NCBI GenBank assembly: GCA_016281495.1
Contig: JAEEIU010000046.1
Location: 79,346-143,345 of the forward strand
DNA from: Treponema sp.
Lineage (GTDB): Bacteria > Spirochaetota > Spirochaetia > Treponematales > Treponemataceae
DNA: 64,000 bases
Direction of reading: 5' to 3'
Of this stretch, positions 8,499 to 18,212 are shown piece after piece. The translations under genes and the position numbers were made by a program. Each line of letters begins with the position of its first letter. Position 1 is the first letter of the stretch. Under the pieces are notes generated by a model that saw nothing but the letters and a program-made list of their open reading frames with translations, did not search any database and was not told where the DNA came from.

Positions 8499-10037
8499 TT
8501 ACAAAATATAACGTTCCAGATTCTGGTTCTGCATGATGCCGTTGAGCCTGTCGTCCACATAGTTGCGGTCAATGGTGATTGTCTCTCCAGCATGCTTGTC
8601 CGCGTTAAAGCTCAGGTCTTCCAGAACGGTTTCCATGATAGTATGCAGGCGCCGTGCACCTATATTGTCGGAATGTGAGTTTACGTCCTCGGCTATGAAT
8701 GCCATGCGCTCAATTGCCTCGTCGGTAAACAAAAGCTCAACACCCTCTGTTGCAAGCAAAGCCTCATACTGCTTGATAAGTGCATTTTTTGGCTCCGTAA
8801 GGATACGCTTGAAGTCTTCCTTGGTCAAAGCCTCCAGCTCAACACGAAGAGGGAAACGTCCCTGCAATTCAGGAATAAGGTCGCTTGGGGCTGATACAGA
8901 GAATGCACCCGCTCCGATAAACAGGATGTGGGTTGTATTTACCACTCCCCATTTTGTGTTTACGTTGCTGCCTTCTACTATAGGAAGAATGTCACGCTGA
9001 ACGCCCTCACGGCTTACTGACTGCCTGTCTCCTTCCCCGCCCTTTGTGGCGATTTTGTCTATTTCATCGATGAAAATGATTCCGCTCTGTTCAACACGCT
9101 GCTTTGCCTCATCGGCAACCTTGTCGCTGTCCGTAATCCTGTCCAGTGTGTCTGCCATAAGAATTTGACGTGCCTCACGGATTGTCACGGTCTTTTTCTG
9201 GGTCCTTCCGCCGGTAAACATCTCCTGCAGGCCGCTCAAGCCTTCTTCCAGGTCTGCCGGATTTCCGCCGCTGAACATTTCCATTCCTACGTGCGGCTGA
9301 TGATGAACCACAATGTCAACCTGACGGTCCTCCAAAAGGCCATCACGGAGCATTTTCCGGAATTTCTCGCGGGTTTCACTCATGTCGTTTGTATTGTTCT
9401 CCGGCTCACTGGGACTTTCCTCAACATTTTCCGCCGGTATTTCCTGATTTTTGGGCATGTCGATGCGTATCACACTTCCCTGAACAGGTGTTGATTCACC
9501 AAAAATGTTCCCCAGGATGCGGACATTCGGTTTTGGAGCTGTTTTCTTTTCCTTTTTGCTTGAACTGCCGGGAAGCAGAAGATCAAGAATCTGATCCTCC
9601 ACCATGGGACCTGCCTTTGCCCTAAGGGTTTCCTGAACCTCTGCCTTGACCATGTTGTATCCCACGGCCATAAGGTCACGTACCATGCTTTCCACGTCAC
9701 GGCCGACATAACCTACCTCGGTATACTTTGTGGCCTCAACCTTCAGGAAAGGGGCACCACAGAGCTTTGCAAGACGGCGAGCGATTTCGGTTTTACCGAC
9801 ACCAGTAGGTCCAATCATCAGGATGTTCTTTGGGGCAACTTCCTCGCGTATGTCTTCTGGGAGCTTGATTCTCCTCTGCCTGTTTCTTAGGGCAACCGCC
9901 ACAAAACGCTTGGCCTTGTTCTGTCCGATTATGTATGTGTCAAGCCTGGATACAATCTCTGCTGGAGTAAGCCCGTCCGGAGCCTCAAATTCCTTTTTTT
10001 CACCTGCCTCAGCAAGCTGCTGTGTCTTTTCTTCCAT
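8499..10037 (-). CDS. hslU: HslU, ATPase/unfoldase of the HslUV protease
   Basis: 512 residues, a little longer than E. coli HslU. Walker A is GPTGVGKTE near residue 75, Walker B is GIIFIDEIDKI near residue 320, and the intermediate I domain (about 110-270) has a variable linker. The C-terminus ERYIL corresponds to the tail that docks into HslV. HslU uses ATP to unfold proteins and feed them to the HslV peptidase chamber in the cytoplasm. It follows hslV after 6 nt; the ribosome site GAGGAGC lies inside the last hslV codons. Normal catalytic residues are present. Confidence 0.97.
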   Translation of the reverse strand: MEEKTQQLAEAGEKKEFEAPDGLTPAEIVSRLDTYIIGQNKAKRFVAVALRNRQRRIKLPEDIREEVAPKNILMIGPTGVGKTEIARRLAKLCGAPFLKVEATKYTEVGYVGRDVESMVRDLMAVGYNMVKAEVQETLRAKAGPMVEDQILDLLLPGSSSKKEKKTAPKPNVRILGNIFGESTPVQGSVIRIDMPKNQEIPAENVEESPSEPENNTNDMSETREKFRKMLRDGLLEDRQVDIVVHHQPHVGMEMFSGGNPADLEEGLSGLQEMFTGGRTQKKTVTIREARQILMADTLDRITDSDKVADEAKQRVEQSGIIFIDEIDKIATKGGEGDRQSVSREGVQRDILPIVEGSNVNTKWGVVNTTHILFIGAGAFSVSAPSDLIPELQGRFPLRVELEALTKEDFKRILTEPKNALIKQYEALLATEGVELLFTDEAIERMAFIAEDVNSHSDNIGARRLHTIMETVLEDLSFNADKHAGETITIDRNYVDDRLNGIMQNQNLERYIL

Positions 10038-10043
10038 AAAAAA

Positions 10044-10586
10044 TCAAAGCTCCTCTACCGTAACGTTGTTGTTTGTATAAATGCAGATTTGACCTGCGAT
10101 TCCAAGGGATTTTTCTGCTATTTCCCGTGCAGTGTAAGAACTTGACTCAAGATATGCAAGGGCCGCGGCATAGGCATAGTTTCCGCCCGAACCTATGGCA
10201 ATGATGTCATTTTCCGGCTCAATCACATTTCCGTCTCCTGAAACAAGAAGTATCTTGTTAATGTCGGCAACAAGAAGCATGGCATCCAGCTTGCTCATAG
10301 AACGCTCTGTACGCCAGAGTTTGGCAAGCTCAACCGCAGAACGTGTCAGATCTCCGTTATATTCCTTAAGTTTTTCCTCAAATTTGTCAAAAAGGGTAAA
10401 GGCATCCGCTACAGATCCTGCAAATCCAGTTAAAACCTTGCCGTCATAAATGCGCCTTACCTTGCGTGCATTTCCCTTTACAACCGTATTTCCGGCCGTA
10501 ACCTGACCGTCACCAGCCATAGCGACATGTCCGTTGCGTTTTACAGCCACTACAGTGGTACTTCTTATCTTGTTCTCGTCAGACAT
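10044..10586 (-). CDS. hslV: HslV, peptidase subunit of the HslUV protease
   Basis: 180 residues, normal length. After a short propeptide the sequence [10 protein letters not shown] begins; the first Thr becomes the N-terminal nucleophile after processing. The N-terminal region [12 protein letters not shown] and the SGSGGNYA-like turn ([16 protein letters not shown]) are typical. It is a proteasome-beta-like threonine peptidase forming two hexameric rings with HslU caps. ATG 10586 has a GAGGT ribosome site. A TATAAT box at 10616-10611 may belong to its promoter, though the -35 is poor. Confidence 0.97.
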   Translation of the reverse strand: MSDENKIRSTTVVAVKRNGHVAMAGDGQVTAGNTVVKGNARKVRRIYDGKVLTGFAGSVADAFTLFDKFEEKLKEYNGDLTRSAVELAKLWRTERSMSKLDAMLLVADINKILLVSGDGNVIEPENDIIAIGSGGNYAYAAALAYLESSSYTAREIAEKSLGIAGQICIYTNNNVTVEEL

Positions 10587-10662
10587 ATATATTACCTCAT
10601 AACAACTAATATTATAAATTACTAAATCTTCATGCCTAATGGCAAGTATATTTGAAAAAAAA

Positions 10663-12894
10663 CTACATCAGCCCCGCAAAAACCTGCCTGAGCCTGTCGT
10701 CAAACTCAGTTGTTGCAGCCTTAAGGTCCTTTAGGAACACGGAATCATTAATCGTGCCCAAAACGGCTTCCATTTCCTCCTTGTTCCTGAATGTGATTGA
10801 ACGGAAGAAGTCGGTATAATCCTTTTCCCTTGAGCTGAACGAAGAAGATAGCATGCGGTCGCTGACATAGAGCACGTCTTCCATTATGTCCCGGTAGACT
10901 TCCGCATCAAATTCCTGTATGGGCCTTGAATAGAGGAATTCCAGAAGATGAACGGCATATCGGGCCTTGAAAGAAACATATTCATTCTGGCATTCGTCAT
11001 AATAGGCATGAACCTGTTCCCAGCTGTCTATCGTACGGTCCTTGATCTTTTCAAAAAGTTCCTGGATTTTTGCATTCGGAATAACCTGTCCGCCCACATT
11101 TGACCATTCAGCATAAAGAGGAATCTGAAGTACCTTTGACAAAAGCTCCGGATTAAGGTCCCTGCACTTGTTTTCGTCCGCCCATGCAATAAGGGAACTT
11201 GCCGCAAAATATTTGACTATACGGCGGTATTCCGTGTACCCCTGGGCTGTCTTGTAAATCACTGCCCCGAACTTTTTCTGGCACCGGTCGTCAGTCACCA
11301 TGAATTTTGATTCCTTGTTCTGATGGAGGTAATCCTTTGCGGTCTGGAAAAGCTCATCCTCAGACTTAGCCTCCTGGGCCTTCTTCTTATACTGCAGGAG
11401 AAGTTCCGGTTTGGGATTGGATTCAGTCATCTTCTTCTGTTCATCATCGTTCATCTTGAGGTATCTGGAAGTAAGCTCTATGAGGCGTGTGATTGCCCCT
11501 TCAACTTCCTGAATTGAATCAGGTGCAAGGGGGTCCGTCTCTATGTGCTGGACCTTTACAAAGCGTTTGTCCCTTGACTTGAACTTGTACTTGTTTCTGA
11601 CTATGGCATACATGTTGTAAAGGAACCAATAGCCGGGAATGATGTGTACAGCCCCACCCTCATCGCTGGCCGGAGCCAAAAGTGAAAATGGATATGTAAC
11701 GTTAAGCTCGTTCTGATAGCTGCCCTTTGCCGCAAGGACAAAAGATGCAAAACGAGAGTCAAACTTGAAGTCAGAGCAGAGTCCCGGCCAGAAACCGCGG
11801 CCTGCAAGCATTTCTCCATCGGGGGACCTTGAGTTGTGGTTGGAACCTATTGTTGCCGCCGATGCAATGTTGCTCTGCCCCATCACAGTTGAAGCGATTA
11901 AAAACGATGAATTGTGGTGCTGCTCGTGGAACGGGAAAATCAGGTTGTTCAAAAGCTCACAGCATGATACCGTGGAATTGTCGCCCAAAACAGAGTTCAA
12001 CAGCCTTGCCCCGTACTTTAGCTGACAGTTGCGTCCTATTACAAAGCGAACCGCCACCGCCTGATAGAACACATGGCTTCCATATCCCATGATTCCGTTT
12101 ACAAGCTCCACACCCTCGCCAATCTGGGAAGGCTCATCCGGAGAAGAAAGCATGTTTATGTTCTTTAGCTTGAAGGCACCCTTGATGTAGGCACATTGAC
12201 CTATCTTAGCGTCCTTTAACAGAGTACAGTTCTTGATTACGGCATCATCCTCGACTATGCCATAGGTATTGTTAAGTCCGTCGTTATCCTTTTCCGTAAG
12301 CTCAACAAAGCGGCTCAAAAGCTCCTTGTCCTCACGGTATCTTGACCAAAGGTATGCGTCCGCAGGAATCATCTGAGGGAAAGGCAGAACCCCACGCTCA
12401 CCGTTTTCGTTTCCTACGCCAATCCAGATGCGGTGGGATTCAGGCTCACCCTGCTTTAGGATTCCGGAACCGAATTTCGAATGGTCCGTACAGCTCATTT
12501 CCTGAATGTTGAACAGCATGACGCGGTTTCCGATTCTGTAATTGCTAAGGTAACTTACGTTGTGGATTACGCAGTCATCCTGTGTAAGTACATTCCGTAA
12601 AACTGAACGATAGATGCCAGTCTTTAGCTCAAGATCATGGTAACGGAGCATTGCGGGGCGTACGGCACCAAGAACAACCCATCCAGAGAATTCAGACTGG
12701 ACAATCTGCTCAGGATTAAACTCCCCTGGGGCAGCGCTTACATACACATTCTGCCAGTCCGGATCAGATGATATATTTCGGTTCTGGATAAGGACATAGA
12801 CTTCCTTTGCCGTAAGATGACGTTTCCCGTCCAAAAGCTCCTTCGGCACTTCTCCAGATATATTCAGTTCATTTAAATACCTTACTTTGGGCAT
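10663..12894 (-). CDS. Large left-handed beta-helix protein, DUF4954-type
   Basis: 743 residues. The middle (about residues 200-400) shows hexapeptide-like runs such as [21 protein letters not shown] and [20 protein letters not shown], typical of a left-handed beta-helix. The C-terminal third is helical. It resembles the DUF4954 proteins of Treponema and Bacteroidetes, which look like giant relatives of sugar-nucleotide acyl- or nucleotidyltransferase helices; no activity is established. No signal peptide, so it is cytosolic. The start at ATG 12894 is set by ribosome site AAGGGG; a longer open frame upstream runs into the divergent gene and is not needed. It has its own promoter at 12934-12962. 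Confidence 0.8.
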   Translation of the reverse strand: MPKVRYLNELNISGEVPKELLDGKRHLTAKEVYVLIQNRNISSDPDWQNVYVSAAPGEFNPEQIVQSEFSGWVVLGAVRPAMLRYHDLELKTGIYRSVLRNVLTQDDCVIHNVSYLSNYRIGNRVMLFNIQEMSCTDHSKFGSGILKQGEPESHRIWIGVGNENGERGVLPFPQMIPADAYLWSRYREDKELLSRFVELTEKDNDGLNNTYGIVEDDAVIKNCTLLKDAKIGQCAYIKGAFKLKNINMLSSPDEPSQIGEGVELVNGIMGYGSHVFYQAVAVRFVIGRNCQLKYGARLLNSVLGDNSTVSCCELLNNLIFPFHEQHHNSSFLIASTVMGQSNIASAATIGSNHNSRSPDGEMLAGRGFWPGLCSDFKFDSRFASFVLAAKGSYQNELNVTYPFSLLAPASDEGGAVHIIPGYWFLYNMYAIVRNKYKFKSRDKRFVKVQHIETDPLAPDSIQEVEGAITRLIELTSRYLKMNDDEQKKMTESNPKPELLLQYKKKAQEAKSEDELFQTAKDYLHQNKESKFMVTDDRCQKKFGAVIYKTAQGYTEYRRIVKYFAASSLIAWADENKCRDLNPELLSKVLQIPLYAEWSNVGGQVIPNAKIQELFEKIKDRTIDSWEQVHAYYDECQNEYVSFKARYAVHLLEFLYSRPIQEFDAEVYRDIMEDVLYVSDRMLSSSFSSREKDYTDFFRSITFRNKEEMEAVLGTINDSVFLKDLKAATTEFDDRLRQVFAGLM

Positions 12895-12933
12895 ACTGTT
12901 CCCCTTGAAATTGAATAATAGAAAGTGGATTCC

Positions 12934-12962
12934 ATTATAGTATACTTTTTCTTTTAGTGCAA
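12934..12962 (-). promoter_or_regulatory. Sigma-70 promoter for the beta-helix protein
   Basis: On the minus strand TTGCAC (12962-12957), 17 nt, TATAAT (12939-12934). Its -35 and spacer overlap the promoter region of the divergent M16 gene, so the two promoters may compete for polymerase. Confidence 0.75.
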
Positions 12963-12966
12963 TTTG

Positions 12967-12981
12967 TGCTATAATAAGTGC
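12967..12981 (+). promoter_or_regulatory. Extended -10 promoter placing the RNA start at the M16 ATG
   Basis: TGC then TATAAT (12970-12975), 6 nt, then ATG 12982. The extended TGn motif compensates for a poor -35. There is no Shine-Dalgarno, so the mRNA is predicted to be leaderless. Confidence 0.6.
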
Positions 12982-15825
12982 ATGAAAAAGACAAGAATCT
13001 TGAAAGGCTTTCTGTGCCTCATTTTGGCTGCCACCCTTCAGGCCCAGACAAACTACGTTCTGGAACAGGATGTCGGAAAAGTTCACATCATGACCATGCC
13101 CAACGGCTTTACCGTTTTTGTACGCGAAGACAGTTCCAGCGCCATACTTCATGCCGAATTCCTCTGCAGGGCCGGATATTCAAGCCAGACTCCATCCAAC
13201 GCAGGATTCTTTCCCCTTTACGCACAGCTTTTCCTGAGCTCATACCCTCTTGAAGAAATAGACGTATACCCCTCATGCAACAACGACAGCTCAACCTTTA
13301 CGGCAGACATCAGTCCCGACAGGCTTTCCGACTTCCTTAAGGCAATGAGTTACTGTGCCAGAAACCCTAACTTCAGCGACAGGGACATTCAAAAACAGTA
13401 CTCGCTCATAAAGGCGGCCTCAGAGTCACAGTCAAAGGATGCATCTTCGTTCATCAACTGTGCCATAGACAGCCGCGTATTTGAGGAAGCTCCGTGGAAA
13501 ACAGAAAGCGGAGTGTATCCCGCATTATTTTCAGGCTATACTGTTCCGGAAGTCCGCACAATACTCTCTGACATAGGGAAACGCTTTTACACCCCGGACA
13601 ACTGTGCCCTTTTCATTACGGGAAACATTAACGCAAATGAAGCATACAAAATGGCATATTCATTATTCGGTTCATGGGACAATAAAAGTTCTGGAACATC
13701 AATAAGGACATCAGATGCCCTAAAGAATGAGCTTAGTTCCACCGGAAGGAAATACGTCCTGGCCGACAATGAGTTTTCAAAGGATCTTACACAAATTGTA
13801 ATCCAATACACTTCATTATCTTCAGTTCAGGCAGACATTCTTGGAGCCGCATTCAGTTCTGCAGACTCTGATTTTGTAAGGCTTATGACGACAGATCCCA
13901 TGCTTGGAATACGGTCCAGGGACTATGTTGATGCTGAAAGCGTACAGAGGGGAAATTCCTCACGTCTTGTGATTCAGTCTCTTTTGGAGCAGCCATATTC
14001 GTTTGCAGAAAAACTTGCAGGACAGCCCGAAGCCAAAAACGTAACCCCCGCAATGCAGGTTGAAGCCTTTGCATCACACATCAAGGAAGCTGCAAGTCTG
14101 AACGCCAGGCAGTTCTCCAAGGCAAAGAACACGGTGGAGGCAAGATACAGGGCAAAAATCGGAAGTGCTGTTTCCGGCATGCAGATACTGGCTGACTACT
14201 GGGCGGCCAACCCCACGCAGTCAGATGACGGATACTACCAGAAATACCTGACACTTCCAAAACTACCTTCAAAACAGGATGCAAATGAGATGGCCAAGGC
14301 GGTGGCATCTGAATCCCCGTACATTTTCGCGCTAGTGAACACCGAGGTATGGAACAAGAACAAAAAGGCATTTGAGGCACTCGGCTACACCCTCCTTACA
14401 CGAGAGAATGCCTCATGGTACCACAACGAGATAGCCGTAAAGGAAGCCCTGGACGCGGAGAATAAAGCGGAAAGAGAACAAAGGGAAACCATTTTACCCG
14501 GCAGCAGTGAGGTAAACCTTTCGGGGCCCATGACATTCTATTATGAGAATGCAAGCAGGATTTATGACTATGTGCTGGACAACGGAATACCACTTTATGT
14601 AAAGGAGAACAAGCATTCCCAGACTGTGGCGGTGTCGCTGGCAATTGCGGGCGGTGAAACTGTGTCTCCCAAAGGCGAGGGACTTTTGAGGACTGTTCTG
14701 GTAAACACCTATGCACGTGTCCTTCAGGATGAAATAACCAAGCTCCGTACCGCAGGAAAACTATTCGGCAATGTACAGATTCAGTCAAGGACAGACATGA
14801 CGATGAGTTATGTTGAAGTTGAATGCGTAAAGACCGACATCACCCAGGTTTTAAGCGCCATGGTTCATGCCCTGATCTACAACGACATTTCTCCTGTTAC
14901 CGCAGACCGTCTTGTAAATGAACAGAAGGCACAGAGGGCATCCACACTTGTGATTCTTGACAACCAGATGGAATACGACACCCTGCACACACTCTACAAG
15001 GGAACCGCATTTGAATCTTTCTACGACCAGAATGCAGATGTCCTAAAAACCACGGACCTTCACAGCCTTGAGCAGTCATACACTGATTTTCTTGATGCCT
15101 CATTATATTCAATTGCAATATCCGGAGACGTGAACTGCGAATATATTCATGTGCTTGTATCAGAAACTTTTGGAGTGCTCCGTGAACAAAGCCAACGGAA
15201 AGACCTTGAACAGGCAAATCCTACTTTCTCTGCAAAAACAAGACGCATAAAGCTGCACCATTATTACACCTCCAACCTTACAAAGGAAGATGCAGGGGAT
15301 GAGGTTCCAATTCTTGTTCCAACTTCAGAGTATTACGACCCTGTCCAGTATTATTTCAGGGCACCGGAGGATCCGCACGAGCTTAACATCTACAACTGCC
15401 TGCTTGCCGAATTGAGGGACCGCATCCAGCCTCTTTTGCCATCCGATACGAAATGCATGATAAAGGGTGCCACAACGCAGATTAAAACCGGCTCAATAAG
15501 GATAAACGGAATACTCTATCCTTCCACATTCATGAACGCATACAAGAAAGCCAGGACATCACTTGTTCAGGACCTTAAGGACAACCCGGACAAGATAGTG
15601 GAGCGCCTGAAATCAAAATGGATACAGGAAACGATGATTCAAACCCAGACCAATACCGGAACCGTAAAACTGATGCAGCAGGGACTTAGGGAAAAAAGGC
15701 CGTTCCTTTATCTGGAGAACTATCTTTCCATGTACAATGCACTTCCTGTTGAATTTTCACTTGTGCTTGAGAAATACATAACGGAGACACCAGACCTTAC
15801 GGTTACATCGGCTGACTCAAAATAA
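12982..15825 (+). CDS. Exported M16 (insulinase-like) pseudopeptidase
   Basis: 947 residues starting MKKTRILKGFLCLILAATLQAQ, a signal peptide with cleavage after AQA/AQ. Two M16-like halves are visible (about 25-430 and 530-870): the first has YTPDNCALFITGN followed by AYKMAYSLFGSW, the second VLDNGIPLYVKEN and SIAISGDVN. At the position of the zinc motif HxxEH the first half reads FFPLYAQLFLSS, without either His or the Glu, so this half cannot bind the usual zinc. It is probably a non-catalytic chaperone-like or processing partner in the periplasm. The stop codon abuts the stop of the convergent MTHFS gene with no gap. A longer start at TTG 12964 is unlikely. Confidence 0.78.
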   Translation: MKKTRILKGFLCLILAATLQAQTNYVLEQDVGKVHIMTMPNGFTVFVREDSSSAILHAEFLCRAGYSSQTPSNAGFFPLYAQLFLSSYPLEEIDVYPSCNNDSSTFTADISPDRLSDFLKAMSYCARNPNFSDRDIQKQYSLIKAASESQSKDASSFINCAIDSRVFEEAPWKTESGVYPALFSGYTVPEVRTILSDIGKRFYTPDNCALFITGNINANEAYKMAYSLFGSWDNKSSGTSIRTSDALKNELSSTGRKYVLADNEFSKDLTQIVIQYTSLSSVQADILGAAFSSADSDFVRLMTTDPMLGIRSRDYVDAESVQRGNSSRLVIQSLLEQPYSFAEKLAGQPEAKNVTPAMQVEAFASHIKEAASLNARQFSKAKNTVEARYRAKIGSAVSGMQILADYWAANPTQSDDGYYQKYLTLPKLPSKQDANEMAKAVASESPYIFALVNTEVWNKNKKAFEALGYTLLTRENASWYHNEIAVKEALDAENKAEREQRETILPGSSEVNLSGPMTFYYENASRIYDYVLDNGIPLYVKENKHSQTVAVSLAIAGGETVSPKGEGLLRTVLVNTYARVLQDEITKLRTAGKLFGNVQIQSRTDMTMSYVEVECVKTDITQVLSAMVHALIYNDISPVTADRLVNEQKAQRASTLVILDNQMEYDTLHTLYKGTAFESFYDQNADVLKTTDLHSLEQSYTDFLDASLYSIAISGDVNCEYIHVLVSETFGVLREQSQRKDLEQANPTFSAKTRRIKLHHYYTSNLTKEDAGDEVPILVPTSEYYDPVQYYFRAPEDPHELNIYNCLLAELRDRIQPLLPSDTKCMIKGATTQIKTGSIRINGILYPSTFMNAYKKARTSLVQDLKDNPDKIVERLKSKWIQETMIQTQTNTGTVKLMQQGLREKRPFLYLENYLSMYNALPVEFSLVLEKYITETPDLTVTSADSK

Positions 15826-16407
15826 TCAGGCGTATATCACTGAGTCTATTTTAATGTCATGCTCTTCCTGTGGAACATCATCCACAAGCTGGCATGAAAA
15901 GCAGATGCCTAGCGTAAAGAGATTTATTCCACAGATTTTTTTCATGCGCGAAATGTAGGCGTCGTAATACCCAGCTCCGTGTCCAAGCCTGTCTCCATTC
16001 AAGCTGAAGGCTACACCCGGTACAATGAGAAGGACCTTTTTTCCAGAAAGCTTTTCCAATTCAACTGAGGGAAGGCCTATCTTGGGTTCCATGATTCCCC
16101 ACATGCCTTTTTCAATCTGGGATTCAAGGGGAATGTCGTTTCTTATGCAATGGAATTCCATTTGATTTGAATTTGGAATGCACCTTGGAAGAGCTAGAGT
16201 CTTACCTGACATTAGGGCCGTTTGGCTTACATGCATGGGATCAATTTCATTTTTCATCGCCATGTAGGATAAAACCACGTCGGCCTCAAGGAATTCTTTT
16301 TTTTGAATAAGTTCAAGGGAGCATTTTTGTGATGCCGTTTCTTTTTCCAGATCGGAAAGGAGGCTTATTCGATTTTTTACAAGTTTACGCAGTTCGCTTT
16401 TGGTCAT
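15826..16407 (-). CDS. 5-formyltetrahydrofolate cyclo-ligase (MTHFS)
   Basis: About 193 residues from ATG 16407 (a TTG at 16422 would add five). The family marks are visible: LRKLVKNRISLLSD at the start, VVLSYMAMKNEID, and near the end VPGVAFSLNGDRLGHGAGYYD, the substrate and ATP site. The enzyme converts 5-formyl-THF to 5,10-methenyl-THF with ATP, recovering a storage folate; fits with the fhs gene elsewhere in this window. It is transcribed divergently from dgt. The ribosome site is weak (GAAG, 9 nt before ATG). Confidence 0.92.
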   Translation of the reverse strand: MTKSELRKLVKNRISLLSDLEKETASQKCSLELIQKKEFLEADVVLSYMAMKNEIDPMHVSQTALMSGKTLALPRCIPNSNQMEFHCIRNDIPLESQIEKGMWGIMEPKIGLPSVELEKLSGKKVLLIVPGVAFSLNGDRLGHGAGYYDAYISRMKKICGINLFTLGICFSCQLVDDVPQEEHDIKIDSVIYA

Positions 16408-16435
16408 GGACTTTAACTTCAATCTGATTTATAAT
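16407..16435 (+). promoter_or_regulatory. Promoter giving a leaderless dgt mRNA
   Basis: TGGACT (16407-16412), 17 nt, TATAAT (16430-16435), then exactly 6 nt to ATG 16442. No ribosome-binding sequence is present between the -10 box and ATG. Confidence 0.65.
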
Positions 16436-16441
16436 TAAAGC

Positions 16442-17710
16442 ATGAAAGATTCTTTTGCACAAGTACGCATGGACGAAAAAAATCCAAAATGGATGCAGGC
16501 GATTAAACGCGAAAACTCACTCTACAACCGCGGAAACGGTATACGCAGCGAATTTGACAGGGACTATACCAGGATCCTGCACTGCGAGTCATACAGGAGG
16601 CTAAAGCACAAGACCCAGGTTTTCTACGCCCCGCAGAACGACCACATATGCACGCGCATGGAACACGTAGGCCACGTTGCAAGCGTAAGTTCCACAATTG
16701 CAAAACATCTTGGATTGAACCAGGAGCTTACACAGGCAATCGCACTCGGACACGACATGGGACACGCACCATTCGGCCACACGGGTGAAACCATACTCAA
16801 CTCGCTGATGAGCCAGAAGGAAGGAGAAAACGCCCCAAAGAAATTCTGGCACGAAAGGAACTCCCTCTTTTTTGCCGACTACATCGACACCCTTCAGGAC
16901 CCGGAGGGAAACGAAAAGAATCTTGATTTGACATATGCCGTAAGGGACGGACTTATATGCCACTGCGGAGAAATTGACCAGCAGGGATTAAGCCCCAGAA
17001 CGGAAGCGATGGACCTGTACAACATAAAGAGGCCGGGACTGATAGCCCCCTACACTTGGGAAGGATGCATCGTAAAGGTAAGCGACAAGATTGCGTTTCT
17101 TGGACGTGACCTGGAGGATGCAAGGACCTACCACATTCTTGACATGACAAGCTACAGGCAGATTCACGAAATTGTAGTGAGCACGCTTGGAGCAAGGGGA
17201 AAGAATCAGGTCGACAAAAACGGCAACAGAAGCGGAAGGGCCGTAAACACAACGGTTTTAATCAACGACATGGTTGTAGACTTGTGCGAAAACAGCAGCG
17301 TGGAAAAAGGCCTCTGTTTCAGCGACCAGTATTTTAAGTTCATCACAGAGCTAAAGAAATTCAGCTTTGCGAACATCTACAACAACTGGCGGCTTTTGGA
17401 ATTCCAGAAATATGCGGACACAATTTTGCGCTGCATCTACAATACCCTGATGAAAACCCGAATCTACGCGGAAAACCACAGGATAGAACAGTGCATGCGC
17501 TATGCCCCAAGGCTCTGCTCCACATTCAGCGACTGGCTTGTAAAATACACGAACTACGACCCCACAAAGAAAAAGGTCCTGCACTACCAGACCAAGGAAG
17601 TGTTCAACGTGTTTGACGAGGAAAGCTACGAAAAGTGCGTAATCGAATACATGAGCGGCATGACCGACCAGTTTGCAATTGCCGTCTTTGAGGAGATAAT
17701 CAGCTTCTGA
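16442..17710 (+). CDS. dgt: Deoxyguanosinetriphosphate triphosphohydrolase-like protein (dGTPase, HD domain)
   Basis: 422 residues. The N-terminal pattern YNRGNGIRSEFDRDYTRILH and the metal-binding HD set are present: RMEHVGHVASVSSTIA, then GHDMGHAPFGHTGE. It matches short-form bacterial dNTP triphosphohydrolases that cut dNTP to deoxynucleoside plus triphosphate and so limit dNTP pools. It starts at ATG 16442 directly after its promoter, without a Shine-Dalgarno. A perfect 8-bp hairpin follows the stop. Exact nucleotide preference is not readable from sequence. Confidence 0.93.
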   Translation: MKDSFAQVRMDEKNPKWMQAIKRENSLYNRGNGIRSEFDRDYTRILHCESYRRLKHKTQVFYAPQNDHICTRMEHVGHVASVSSTIAKHLGLNQELTQAIALGHDMGHAPFGHTGETILNSLMSQKEGENAPKKFWHERNSLFFADYIDTLQDPEGNEKNLDLTYAVRDGLICHCGEIDQQGLSPRTEAMDLYNIKRPGLIAPYTWEGCIVKVSDKIAFLGRDLEDARTYHILDMTSYRQIHEIVVSTLGARGKNQVDKNGNRSGRAVNTTVLINDMVVDLCENSSVEKGLCFSDQYFKFITELKKFSFANIYNNWRLLEFQKYADTILRCIYNTLMKTRIYAENHRIEQCMRYAPRLCSTFSDWLVKYTNYDPTKKKVLHYQTKEVFNVFDEESYEKCVIEYMSGMTDQFAIAVFEEIISF

Positions 17711-17753
17711 TGTTTTGTTTTTTAAGTGCCATGAAGTGATGTCACACGGATTC

Positions 17754-17776
17754 GAAACGACTAACGTCGTTTCTTT
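17754..17776 (+). terminator. Hairpin after dgt, probable weak terminator
   Basis: GAAACGAC and GTCGTTTC make a perfect 8-bp stem with a TAAC loop at 17754-17773, followed by TTTAAAT. The T-run is short, so termination may be partial. Confidence 0.5.
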
Positions 17777-17869
17777 AAATAATAATTCTTTTCAATGCTA
17801 TGATGAAGTACATTGGTAAACTGAAAGACTTCCAAACCAGTTCTGGAACTGTTCCTAAAAACAATGCAT

Positions 17870-17985
17870 AATAAGGGAGTTTTTACTACACAAATGCAGT
17901 TTTTCAAGGGAGTTTCATCAATTAGGATAAACTTTTTCAAGGGAGTTTTCAACACATTTTTCAATATTTTGAGAGTTTTTTTTCG
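17870..17985. repeat. Short tandem array, 33-bp period (AAGGGAGTTT family)
   Basis: AAGGGAGT begins at 17873, 17906 and 17939, exactly 33 bp apart, with a decayed fourth copy near 17971. The two best copies share 16 bases, TTTTTCAAGGGAGTTT, and the intervening 17 bases differ. The period equals 11 codons, and on the minus strand it reads as repeated TPLK peptides, but there is no start signal or recognisable protein. Confidence 0.65.
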
Positions 17986-17993
17986 TCACACAG

Positions 17994-18051
17994 TCATAAT
18001 TCATAATTCATAATTCTTAATTCTTAATTCTTAATTCTGCATTCTGCATTC
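17994..18051. repeat. AT-rich minisatellite of roughly 10-bp units (AATTCATAATTCTTAATTC type)
   Basis: Repeated TCATAATTCA and TTCTTAATTC units end in GCATTCTGCATTC. The same family occurs at 21041-21088, 21325-21362 and 42810-42891, always between genes or at a gene end. Confidence 0.75.
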
Positions 18052-18212
18052 CTATACATAACTTTCTTCGTCTTGTTCTTTTGCCGAACATTTCACATAA
18101 CAGAAATCGGAAGTTGAACTGTCTGAGAATCCAATATCTCTATATACATTGCTTTTTTTTCCTTAAGTAAATTCGAATAGCTGCAAGTATTTATAATGAA
18201 GCAAGAAGTTTA

